From Paralichthys olivaceus (Eukaryota > Chordata > Actinopteri > Pleuronectiformes > Paralichthyidae), in the NCBI RefSeq assembly GCF_024713975.1, contig NC_091111.1:10737001-10801000 (forward strand): a stretch of DNA of 64,000 bases, in the 5' to 3' direction. Of the stretch, positions 53,361 to 64,000 are shown piece after piece. Position 1 is the stretch's first letter, and each line of letters opens with the position of its first letter. The translations under genes and the position numbers were made by a program. Under the pieces are notes generated by a model that did no database searches, had not been told where the DNA came from, and worked only from the letters and a program-made list of their open reading frames with translations.

Positions 53361-56300
53361 ACTTGCACTTTTTATTATTCCAGCAATTCAGTGGATGTAT
53401 AAAGAAACAGACTTTAAAAAGAGAATTTATATTGAGTGTTTTTCAAAATTTATAGAATTTTTGAATTTCATTTCTACTATCTCAATAACTGTATTAAAGA
53501 ATTTTAGTCACTTAAAAAAAATGTGTGTTTGACAGAACATTTTAGATTTTTAAGACTTCTGTGCTCAACAAAAAGTCAGTGAGATTATGAAGACGGCGAC
53601 ACTCTGAAGAGGGTCTGCATGAACAACAATACAACATTCAGATATCACTTTTCCAGCATAGACACCATGTGTTTTTAATCTAATTTCTGTTTGGAAGATT
53701 TTCAAACACAAAGTTACAGAAAAGAGGAACACCTGAATGCTTAGCAGAAAACACAAACTTTACAATGCATGTTCATCTCAGCAGAGAGTGTGAGAGTGAA
53801 CAGCAGCATACAGGAACCCATCGGCTGACTTTACTAAATGACTGTGGGTTTGATGGTCTGAAGAAAACCCTCCCTGGGGCTCAGACAGCGTCTTCGAGAT
53901 AAGAGAGTGAAGTAGCTGCATAGGGGAAGGATTAAACTCTGCCATTTCCTGAAACGAGCGGAAACAGGAAGTGTGAGTCAGCATTCCCCAAATGCCACAC
54001 AGCTGGAACGTACTCACACAAGAATCTTTTTTTGGTAGTTTAAAGACATTATGAAAAAGTTGTATCACTTGATATAGTTGATAAAGCGCCTTTGAATTGT
54101 GAGCGGGAAAGAGAGTTTTATGTTATTTGATATATTTAATAATAATATAAAGTGAGTAGGATGAAAATTAGTTTTGAAATAAATGACCTGAGCATCAGCT
54201 GGATCAACAGAAAGTGGAGCATCTTTAATTTCTTATATTATTAAACAAATTCTCTGCATCCCAGCATCAGATATCAGCCTGCACGATCACTATCTGTAGT
54301 ATGACTCCTATTTATATATATATCACCAATGACATTTTGAGCATTTGAAGCATATGCTGTCGAAACAGGAGTAACTATACTCCTATCGTCCTGCAGAGGT
54401 CAGTGTTATACAGTTTTAGATGATGTAAGCAGAGGATCATAAACTGCAATGAAACTGGTTTACTGCTTATTTAGAAAGGAGAAGAGTGGAGCTTTTTTAC
54501 AGTCATAGATAACAAAACATATGTCTCCTATTTAGAATATGGCTGACAGGGATATTATTTCTATTTCTATTTCTATTATTTATGTTTTGGACCATTTATT
54601 GACAGGAATTTGTGTATTTGGGTCACAGAGGTTATGATATCTGATCTTCTGATCCACATGGCTTTCATAGCACAGGTATTTTTTTTTACCATGTATTTTG
54701 TGACTCACTTTGTAACCTTGTATTGATAAGTGCTGTATAAATCTAGTTATTATTGTAATTATAACATACAGACAAATTAACAAAAAAGCAAAAGTATCAT
54801 TCCTTAACAAAAAATTGATAAAACCAGGACTGAAATATTGAATCCAACAAATACAGGAGAGCATGTTGTGAAAGATCTTATTGTGACTCACAGGCCATCA
54901 CCGCCCCAATCTGGATATATCAGGGATGATGCAGCTTCTTCCAAACCTAAAAGTTTCAGGAAATTATTCAGCCAATTGCATGAGTTACTTGACTTTCTAG
55001 TTCTGGCAGCTTAACCAAAAGGAGCAGTGATTGATTGTATAATCCATCTGTATAACAGAATCCATCTGTTGAGCACGAGCAAGTGAAGGTAGGAATTAAG
55101 GGATACACCTAATAATTGAATCACTGTTCTCAAAAGAACACAGGCCCAATCTGAGGGAATGACCATTAATACGCCTCACAGTGTAATATGACTGATAAGC
55201 AGCTCCGCTTGTCAGGAGCTGGGATGTTAACACCAGATGACAAGACGTGTGGGGTAAAGGTGGGGAGGCCTGATCACCCTCTCTCCTCCTCCTGCTCGTC
55301 ACGGCTGCCTCACAGAGGAATAATGACGGGAAACGCCGGCTCGTACACAGATTGATGACTGATTTTCGCAGAAGGCAACACATCATTAGCATCTTGTGAG
55401 GGTAAACCCCACACTGTCCTCTGGGATAAAAAAAAAAACAAGCACATCAACCACAGATGAAAAGAGATGCGCTTTCATCTCCGGATGAAGCTGCTGCTTT
55501 CAATAGTGTTTGCTTGACATCCTGCTCCTCAAAAACATGGCTTTCTCTCCTGGGCTTTGATGTCATTAAATGAATGGAGTCCATCAAGCAGAGTGTTTGG
55601 TCCAATAGATGTGAGGACTCTTGACACAGTGACAGGAGATGTCCGCACAACATTTTGCAAAATGAGCTGCTAAAGTAGATAAGCAACAAAAGGGAAGATG
55701 TTTTTTTGGAGGGAATTGAAATCTGTCGGGGTTGTCACATGATTCATGATTTCATATGACATCATCTCATATTGTACAAAATCAATGACTCTGTTCTCTG
55801 ACACAGACTCTAAAAGAACTAAACTAAACTAATCACACTTGATAAAGTTATCCTCTAAAGAGAGGTAAAGAGGTAAAAGTCTGTAAAATATCAAAATATC
55901 ATTGTGAAGTCATTTACATCATGTATACAGAGGCAATTTAGGTCATGTCTTGTTTTTTTAAGACGCACTGAGTAATCAAGTCCAGCAGGAAGCTGTTAAT
56001 AACAGCTCAGGATAACTGCATGCTACCAGTCCAGCACTAAAAAGCACACAAAGTTAGCGACTACCTGGTGAATAGTGGAGCAACTTTTTCTATCTATACC
56101 AAACTAAATTAAAAGTTGAGTGAGTGCTGGACCTCGGTTCACAGACACGTGATAACAAATGAATACCAATGATGCTCCATGTCCACAGAACCCTCAAATA
56201 GGCAACTGTTTTCTAAAATGTTTGTCACATGGACTGAAGATAAAGTAACCAAAGCATCTTGATCTGTAGTGGATGGGACATGGACAAAACTAAAAAGTCA

Positions 56301-59300
56301 AACTGCACTTCAAATAATCTAAGACAATTTAATTTGAGTCTTTAATTTTATATTTAATATTTGATGCCAATAAAACAGGGTGAAGTGTCAATACTGACTC
56401 CAAATGAACAAGATGGCAGCGTCAGTGGAGATGCACTGTCCACCATTATACACAGCCTATGGTTTATCATAACAACATTACATTTCTCTCATGACAAGTA
56501 ATGCACATGATAAGTTATTGCTTATTTAAAGATCCACAATTTTATGAAATCAGATTTGCCAAATGCTTCAGGCTTTAGTACAAATCCACCTACAACAGGA
56601 AAAAATTTATTTTATAAACTGCTCTACCACTGACGCAACCACAAAAAACATGTATTTTATGAAGCGATATATACTGAAAGTGTTCCATTCTAAAGTACAC
56701 ATCATTTCCATAGTATTGAGTCACTGGGCCAGACTTCTGCACTGTACATGAACTCACAGGGAAATCAATATGTAATAAACACGGCTGCCGGTCTCCTGAG
56801 TTCTGCTGGAGATTGATTGAAGCGGTCGGGATCAGGCCTGTGTCAGTCTTTGTGTCAAATGCTGAAAATGTAAAGCTTCTTCGGCGACTCCACGGATGTT
56901 ACTGCTGACACAAGTGTCCTTGACTCTGCAGTATGTTAATGTTTCCTGATCAAACACCAACCACATGCTGAACATAAAACTCAGGAAAACGATGGAGACA
57001 AGAAAGAGGGCGGGACGTCTACATTCATACATTTACTAAAATGACCTTTTGTGTGTTAAGGGTATTTTCTGTGATGAAGCCAGATGTGAAAGAAATCTGA
57101 GCGTACACTTTCTGGAGGCCTGCCACCTTTCTTTGGGCTGATTGGGAGGTTTTTAGGAAACCATCTACTAGATTGATTCCCCTGATGTATGACTCTCTAT
57201 GTGCATCTACTGTAAGGGAGCCTTAAAGCCATTTGAGGTAGCAAGAAGCCCAGCACACGCTCCAATTGTATCTGGTAATTGACTACTATGGTTGTGCTCA
57301 ATGATGAGCCAAGGGCACCGGTAACTACGGGGAAATCTAATTATATGTGCGCTGGTGCAGTAAAAAAGTACTGAAGGATACTGCTGGCCTACGCAATGTG
57401 GGCTGAAATATGGCCGACCAGTGCTGTCTTTAGACTCTACGTCTCCACTGGTAAGCGTTAAGGGATGGAATCTGATTAGCTTCAAGAGAACGGCCACTTA
57501 TGAAGAATTGGACCAATTGTGGAATCCCACAGTGCGTGCACGAAGATGCATCTCTCAGCTAAATGAACTCCGGGCACAGTCACATAAACCTTTCACTGGA
57601 CAGTAAAAGACTCATCTTCATTACGTTTCACACAGCTGTAACACCTGGCACCTCGAGTCAGGGCCCGCCTCGTGTGAGTCTTCTGTTAGGCCCCCCCCCC
57701 ACCCCACCCCAAACAAGACAGCTCATCATCCCTGATCAGTATGCAGCGCTGCATGTGCTCCTGCCCGCTCCAAGAGCCCAGCTGTCACCGTCTCCCTTCT
57801 CCTGGCGGTCTGTGTATCGAATGTCAACGCAAATATTCATATATGTTCCTTTGACCTTGAGCAGTTGTCTCATCTATTCTTTTCATCTGACATCAAAAAA
57901 GAAATGAAGAAGTGGAGAGAAGGTCTTCTGTCAACTGAGATTGAAAAAATACAAGGGGACCTTCTACAATGTTCAGAATCAGAATCAGAATGGTCGGTGG
58001 AATTATTTTTCAGTACAGCGTTGAATCAGCGGTGACATGGCACAATGACACTTGACAATAAATGGACAGGACAATATCATATAACATTATAGTACATTAT
58101 AGTATAGTTTCCCGGGAAAAACAGTCTCTGATTTGTAAACTTAGGAGTGATGTCATCGAATGTAATGTTCCAATCTTACACTGTAAGTACCTGGGAGTCA
58201 TCAGGGGGAAGAACAGTAGAACTTTAACCTGTCTGTGTCCACCTGAACTTATTAAAACCCTGTCGTCTCTCTGCCTTCTCATTACTAACAACCTTCTTTC
58301 ACTGGACTCTGAACACTGAGCAATTAACATTGTCTCACACGAGGTGAAGTTATTTCTGGCGTTTTTAACCCCGTCCTCTCTGGATCCTGCTGGAAAGTAT
58401 TAAACTGAATTCATGATTGAGGCTTTAATGTGAACTCGCCCAACCCCACCCCCCCACTCATTTTGAAAGGTCTCCCACTCCGCCACTCGACTAATTTATT
58501 CATTAAAACCGAGCTCTTTAAGGCACCGCCTGCATTAAATTGTTCCTCGCGTTGTCCACAGTGGTTGAGATTAATCCGGCAGTCCAGAAGGTGACACATT
58601 CCTTAATGTATACAGTGGGAGGTATAGGTGTGATATCGCTGGCTACCCTCATAGTGAGACAGTGAAGAATGGATCCCTTTGATTTTCATTACGCTCGTTC
58701 ATTTCTCAGGACAAGTTTACAACATGAACAATGAGATTAAGGGGGATTTTTAAAATAACAAGCAGAGTGTGTGTGTGTGTGTATGTGTGTCGAGGCCCTT
58801 GCCCTAACCTTAACGATCACAACTAAATGCCTTACCCTTACCCGAACCTAATTCTTCATAAATGAGGCCCGCAGTGTTAAAACTGGTCTCCCCACACTGA
58901 GAATAAAAATCAATTCATTATGGTGAACTGTATATTTGAGTCCCACAGCTTGAATTCAGTTACACAAGCAGGACACTGCCCTTAACCAGGTGACGCACCA
59001 AATAAAAGTAAACTCTCCCTTGTGCAATAAACAGCCAAGCGACAGGGGCCGGTGGTGCAGTCGAGCAATTATGTCGAAAACAAGCACTTTGGTCCAAATT
59101 TAGAATGAAGCAGGAAAGATGCAGAGCATGTTGAGTGCTGCTATGCAATATTAACAACCCATGAACCTGAATGCTGCTTGTGTAGATTAATTTATTTTAT
59201 TGCAAGTTGTTCAATTAATCCAATAAAGCACATTTTCTGTAATGTGAAGTTTCATACTTATCTTACACGCACTTACTCATTTTCCTTTTAATGCCGCTAT

Positions 59301-60421
59301 AAATCATTTCAAAGTCTCCACTGCTTTGATCAATTGTGAAATACTTTCATTTCTCACATCCCATCCTATTCTTTTCTTTCACAGGCCCTTTAAAATAACT
59401 TTAAATAATAAAATACACCCCATACTGTTAATCTTTAACAACGTACAGCAGCCTTCATTTGACCTCACTCCCACATAGGAGTGAGGGAGAGATGTATGAG
59501 TTAGAGACCCATAGATAAAACTAAAGAAAATGAAATAAAACAAATGGCGGAAGGACACTGAGGCACAATATCATTACCGAATCATATGAAGTCCAATCGA
59601 ACAGCTTTTAAATACTCAGTCCATTTTGACAAGATCTGATAGAACTTATCTTTATGCAATTTGAGGGAGAAAGACAACTTTTTCATAATGTAGATCTCAT
59701 AGACCACATCTATCCATTCCTATCCTTCATGAAGCACCTTGTAACAGTGTTCTCACTGGTGCTATACAAATTAAGTTTATTACTATTATTATCTTTATTT
59801 TTATTATTATTGACTGAAATATTTGTGTTGAGAGGTTTGAAGAAAGTCATGGGACACATCCTCAGTCATGTTGTATTCCAACCTGCGACTACTCTGACAG
59901 GTTTAAGCCTCTGGAATAACTGGACACACATAAGAACCAATTAAAGATGGGTTTCCTTTGCAATGAAACAAGCTATAATGTAACTATTATTGAACTGTAG
60001 AATGACCTTTACATTATGATCATTGGTTGACTGTAAGGAAGTTATGTTTGATATACAACTGAACCTCGATATCTCTTAACTTCAGGACAAAACATATATA
60101 AACGAATACAGTCAATATACTGAGTGCTAGCCACAATAACCCAGAGTTCCCTGTGTGTGCTGAGGACAACTGAAAAGCTTTTATTGAGATAAATGCCACA
60201 GAAATGTCAGCTACAAATAGGCAGCTGTCATGGTAACTCCAATATCTAATATCTGCTTTAACGTCTCTCTCATTCTCTTTTTTTTTTTAAAGCCTCTGTG
60301 TGTGTCTGCTCCGGCTCACTGAGGACCGATGTGCACATAGAAACCATGGCAACAACTCAGAGGGGGGGTCTTTTCTTGACCACTAAAAGGTTTGGAGAGG
60401 TTCATTTAGTTAGACTCAGCT

Positions 60422-60424
<3 letters not shown>
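53361..60424. other. Intergenic region downstream of blk
   Basis: About 7 kb with no supportable coding exon or RNA gene on either strand. Open frames are under 120 codons and lack motifs. It holds a poly-C run near 57690-57705 and a GT/CCTAACC-type repeat at 58768-58900. Regulatory elements for blk or for the gene starting at about 61.9 kb may lie here but cannot be shown. Confidence 0.5.
58768..58900 (-). repeat. GT microsatellite with adjoining dispersed repeat
   Basis: A (GT)n run leads into CCTTGCCCTAACCTTAACG and CCTTACCCTTACCCGAACC and then CTGGTCTCCCCACACTGAG. This resembles the inverse of the 'gaggaca ... agggttaggg' repeats at 43555-43890. The family link is by eye only. Confidence 0.4.

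Positions 60425-60425
<1 letters not shown>

Positions 60426-60458
<33 letters not shown>
60426..60458 (+). repeat. (CA)n microsatellite
   Basis: An uninterrupted CA repeat of about 33 bp. Confidence 0.92.
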
Positions 60459-60459
<1 letters not shown>

Positions 60460-60498
60460 GTTATAAAACTATATTGTAAGATCTGATTTCCTTCCACC

Positions 60499-60781
60499 GA
60501 TGATGATGATGATGATGATGACAACGATGATGGTGATGATGATGGTGATAATGATGGTGATGATGATGGTGATGATGAGGATGGTGATGATGACAATGGT
60601 TATGATGATGATGATGATGAGGGTGACGGTGATGATGTTGTTGTTGATGATGATGGTGACGGTTATGATGATGATGATGATGAGGATGGTGATGATGACA
60701 ACAGTTATGATGATGATGATGATGATGATGATGGTGATGGTTATGATGATGATGATGAAGATGGTGATGATGACAATGGTT

Positions 60782-60820
<39 letters not shown>

Positions 60821-60836
60821 GTGACGGTGATGTTGT

Positions 60837-60878
<42 letters not shown>

Positions 60879-60879
60879 C
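60499..60879 (+). repeat. (GAT)n-rich minisatellite, about 380 bp
   Basis: GAT units with GGT, GAC and GTT variants are organised in higher-order blocks (for example GATGGTGATGATGACAA recurring at about 60580, 60685 and 60760). The long methionine-rich frame across it is not a gene. Confidence 0.93.
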
Positions 60880-61432
60880 TTACTCATGTGTCAGACTGCA
60901 GTGGGGCTGCACGTGCTGGGAGCTGGTCCCATGTATAGAGTTCCAATCTGACGTGAACCGCCTGTCCCACGAGGCAATGCTCTCAGCTTATCAACATGAT
61001 TCATCCTCCTGATAACACGGTGTGTCTGGGGGAGCTGCACAGTGTATGATGGGCGAGGAGGAGGGGGAGGAGGAGGAGGAGGGTGTTGAATAAAACACTC
61101 CGGGCTTATTATACAAGCATCTATCATTTACCAGCTCAGTGACTATAAACAGGGCGTCAAATGTTGTGTTTGATGATGGCATCTCTCTCAGTCCCTCAAA
61201 CACAACACAATTCACTCCCTGTTGCACGACATCGCTCCTCACCACAACACTGCGGGTAAATATCATCACCTGCTGAAATATGAAAGCACTTTGGAGAGGC
61301 GTGTGCGTGCCTGGCGCACGGCGGCACCAGGTACAGGCACGCACAGCCGTCCAATGGAGAGCAGGGGATTAATCGAGGGTCTGGCTTAGCTGGGGGTGAG
61401 GCTACCGAATAGGAGGCGACTGCAGGATGACC

Positions 61433-61433
<1 letters not shown>

Positions 61434-61506
<73 letters not shown>

Positions 61507-61528
61507 CGCACACACGCACACACGCACA
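61434..61528 (+). repeat. (CA)n microsatellite with CACACACG units
   Basis: About 66 bp of pure CA is followed by four CG-containing variants. It ends about 460 bp before the signal-peptide ATG at 61988, in or near the promoter or leader of that gene. Confidence 0.93.
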
Positions 61529-61987
61529 GTCTGGAGGAGACGCGGATGGAGCCAGTCTGAGGCAGGGGAAACTTCCGAGGCGCTGTCCATGGTGCTGAAA
61601 CCGCCGCCCGGGCGTCCCCTCTGCTCATGACGGAGGGGACACACGACCTTAACCTCCACGTGAGCGTCACCTCCTTCCACCTCCTTCCCCCCTGTTCGCA
61701 CCTGCAGCTGGAGGATGATGGGAGTCGTCTCGGACCTCGTCTCTCAGTACGCATGATGGACGGATGGAAGGACTTGTGGATTTTAAAAAAAAACACCTCA
61801 TGCAGCGAATAATGCTCCTGCAAGGGCTGATTGATGTGAGCAGCTCGGGATTCAGCCACTGACCGATTCCTTCGTCAACATGTTATAAAAAAAATGAGCT
61901 TCACTGCCCTTCAAGCGTAGGAGACCTGCGTTTTTGTTAGTTTCTTTTGGGTTTTTTAACGAGAAGAGCAACGACGTACACAAAGAC

Positions 61988-62063
61988 ATGGCTCGTCTGC
62001 TTGTTATGGTCAACTCCGTGGTGCTGTTGCTTTTCGGCAGCGACGTGTTCTTGGTGGGAGCAA
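61988..62063 (+). CDS. Candidate first coding exon: signal peptide of an unidentified secreted or membrane protein
   Basis: The ATG at 61988 opens 25 codons plus one base before a consensus donor (GCAA|GTAAGT) at 62063/62064. The product has a short basic start (MAR), a hydrophobic core (LLVMVNSVVLLLFG) and a small-residue end (VGA), the layout of a cleavable signal peptide. A GC-rich leader with several upstream ATGs precedes it, for example a 13-codon uORF at 61589-61630 that overlaps the next ATG as ATGA. Nothing in the remaining 1.9 kb continues the frame, so the gene extends beyond the window. Signal peptides evolve too fast for me to name the family. Confidence 0.5.
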
Positions 62064-64000
62064 GTAAGTGTCAGTCACCTTATAAAAACCTTGTAAAATG
62101 CGTCATTGGCCACACACTAAAAAACAGAACCTGAGCAAGTCTTTGTGTTTGTTAGGGTTCAACGAGGCTTTTAATCTGTTTTCCTCTGCACAACTAGATT
62201 CTCTTAAATCTACATTTTCATTCAATCATGGCAAACTCATTATAATCGTCAAGTCTATTCACTTGTAAACCAGCGTTGATCCTATATGCAGCTCCACCAT
62301 GCACTTGTTTAACCATTATTCAGACTTTTCTTAACTTTCTGTGAATCAAAAACAAGTCACTGTCCTTAATTAAACATCCACTGGCTTTATTTTGAATTGA
62401 AAACTATAGAAAAAACTTAGCAGATTGATTTACTAATGCAACTAATATAAAAAGCAACTGCAGAGCAATAAAGTCTGGCAATGGGAATCATTACCATTAA
62501 CATTTGTGATTATTTTTCCACATCAGACAAAATCTTCACAGATTAATTTGAGTATATCAAATTAACCTGGAACAGCGAAGAAAGAAACAAAACATCCAAA
62601 ACCCAGTTAAAGACATGTACATATATACATACACATCCCCCCAAAAAATGCATCAATATGCCCACTTGTATATAGAAAAACAAAGTTTGTATCTATACAA
62701 CATGAAACCTGAAAAAATACATCTCTTGAATAGATGCATATCAGATCATTATTTGATATGAGAGAAAAGGGTTTTTAGTTGGAAGCGCCATAAGAACCAG
62801 ATACATAAGAGGGTACAGCCCCAATTTGAAATCGGAGTCATGTCACTTTTCTAAATCAATGCGCCACAGAAATACCAGTTGCAGTGGCAGCCTGTTAAAA
62901 TGGTCACCTGTGCTTTAAGCTGCATGATTTCATTTACACTGTTTCTGCAATGGATATGGTTTTGCACCATTATCATTACACGCCTGGATTCAGACTTGTA
63001 TTGTTCAAGTCTCGGTCTGTCACAGAAATCCTCTCTTGCTGCCTCAGTGTGCTTGCGTCTTATCTATCTGTCTACTTCTATCACTTCCTCCCCCGTTCTC
63101 TCAAAGGAACAGAGTCCTACATGTGATAGCTCCTTGAGAGAATCAGACTGGCACTCCATTGTTTCATGTGGGTGTGTACACTGAAACAAACACACAGAGC
63201 CTTTGTCACGTACTGCGATTACATGCGAGAAGCAAGAAGCATCTCTGATCTCAGTGGAGCTCTGCATGTGGGTCTGTCAAGAGCAAGATGGGCTTTGGTA
63301 TTAAAATAATAATAGACGTGGTGCTCATAAATATAAATATCAATCTGAATGAGCATTAAAGTGAACAAAAATAAACAGCGACTTCATCACTGCCATCCCT
63401 ATGCATGCAATGAGACTGTGGGATTCATGGTGACGGGTTATTCAGAGGAAGGTCTGAATTATTTGTTAAGCCTTAGGGTCATGGTGAGGTTTTCAATTAC
63501 GATAAAAACAGTCAGTGGGAGAAGTGTCTCCAAGGCAACACGATTAGTGACATTTAGTTAAATCTTTTAAAAGCGGCCTTAAATGGTGTATACACATCAC
63601 TGTACTTTTCAGCATGAGGCAGGATTACACAAGAATATGAGAGATTGCAGTTTAGCAGAAGAAATGATACTTGTAGTAAATTATTATGTATTAAATTGGG
63701 GATTAAGCATCTGATATTTGCACGTCATTGAGAAAAATCCCTCATGGAGCAAACCCACAAACTGTTTTTGAGTTTTCTCACTCTAACGTTGAGAAATACT
63801 GGAACGTGTGCCCAGGTATTTGCATTTACTCGGTCTGAAAACAAGCTCTGTGATGGAAAAACGAATCCAGCACGACATCTCAGCAGAGCTTCTGACGCTA
63901 AACAAATGCCAATTAGAGTTTTATTGAATTTATTTGGATGGCCAGGCTTGTGTTATTCTTCAAATTGGCAATCTGCTGTTCATAATTCTGATGGCACATT
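62064..64000 (+). other. Presumed first intron of the signal-peptide gene
   Basis: AT-rich sequence follows the GTAAGT donor. No second exon is recognised up to the window end, and the open frames at 62879-63184 and 63349-63561 have no motifs. Confidence 0.4.

Noticed and set aside
60500-61012. A 170-codon frame made almost entirely of methionine with some Val and Thr
   Set aside because: It is the translation of the (GAT)n minisatellite read as ATG. There is no promoter, splice or homology support.
61434-61859. A minus-strand frame with Val-Cys repeats
   Set aside because: It is the translation of the CA microsatellite.

Overview
The window is nuclear DNA of a bony fish, most likely a percomorph-type teleost. 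Introns are short (about 100 bp to 3 kb) with GT-AG borders, simple repeats are abundant, and fragments of interspersed repeats I recall as common in teleosts are scattered throughout. No bacterial or viral gene organisation is visible. Four protein-coding genes can be identified on the + strand, with one tRNA gene. Their content matches human 8p23.1, where from memory PINX1, SOX7 and RP1L1 are adjacent and co-oriented and BLK lies nearby.

Layout. (1) 1-3932 is intron and 3933-4631 the last coding exon of pinx1, with its 3' UTR to about 5185. (2) 8070-11200 is sox7: TATA box, two coding exons of 402 codons interrupted inside the HMG box, then the 3' UTR. (3) 11.2-18.3 kb is non-coding. (4) 18361-18443 is an intact tRNA-Leu(CAG), and a 160 bp segment covering its 3' half is repeated 542 bp downstream. 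(5) 19936-20038 on the minus strand is an unassigned candidate terminal coding exon. (6) 24174-41515 is a very large rp1l1 gene of 4419 codons, 12.6 kb of it in one exon. (7) 41.5-47.4 kb is non-coding and repeat-rich. (8) 47629-52937 is blk, a Src-family tyrosine kinase of 489 residues whose 12 coding exons join in a single consistent frame. (9) 53.4-61 kb is non-coding, ending in long GAT and CA repeats. (10) 61988-62063 is a candidate first coding exon (signal peptide) of a gene continuing beyond the window.

The genes do not form one pathway. pinx1 is a telomerase and nucleolar factor, sox7 an endothelial transcription factor, rp1l1 a photoreceptor axoneme protein and blk a lymphoid kinase. 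Their grouping is conserved synteny.

The most unusual locus is rp1l1. Its first doublecortin (DCX) domain appears only as relics split between two reading frames, while the second DCX is intact. About 43 Ser/Lys repeat units (about 1,780 residues) and a glutamate-rich tail of about 1,370 residues with recent in-frame tandem duplications make up most of the protein. Other points of interest are a 105-nt blk intron that is in frame and stop-free inside the SH2 domain, a 329 bp element with matching inverted ends just upstream of the giant rp1l1 exon, and the partial tRNA duplication. Gene names rest on motifs recognised by eye and on remembered family sequences. No database search was run.
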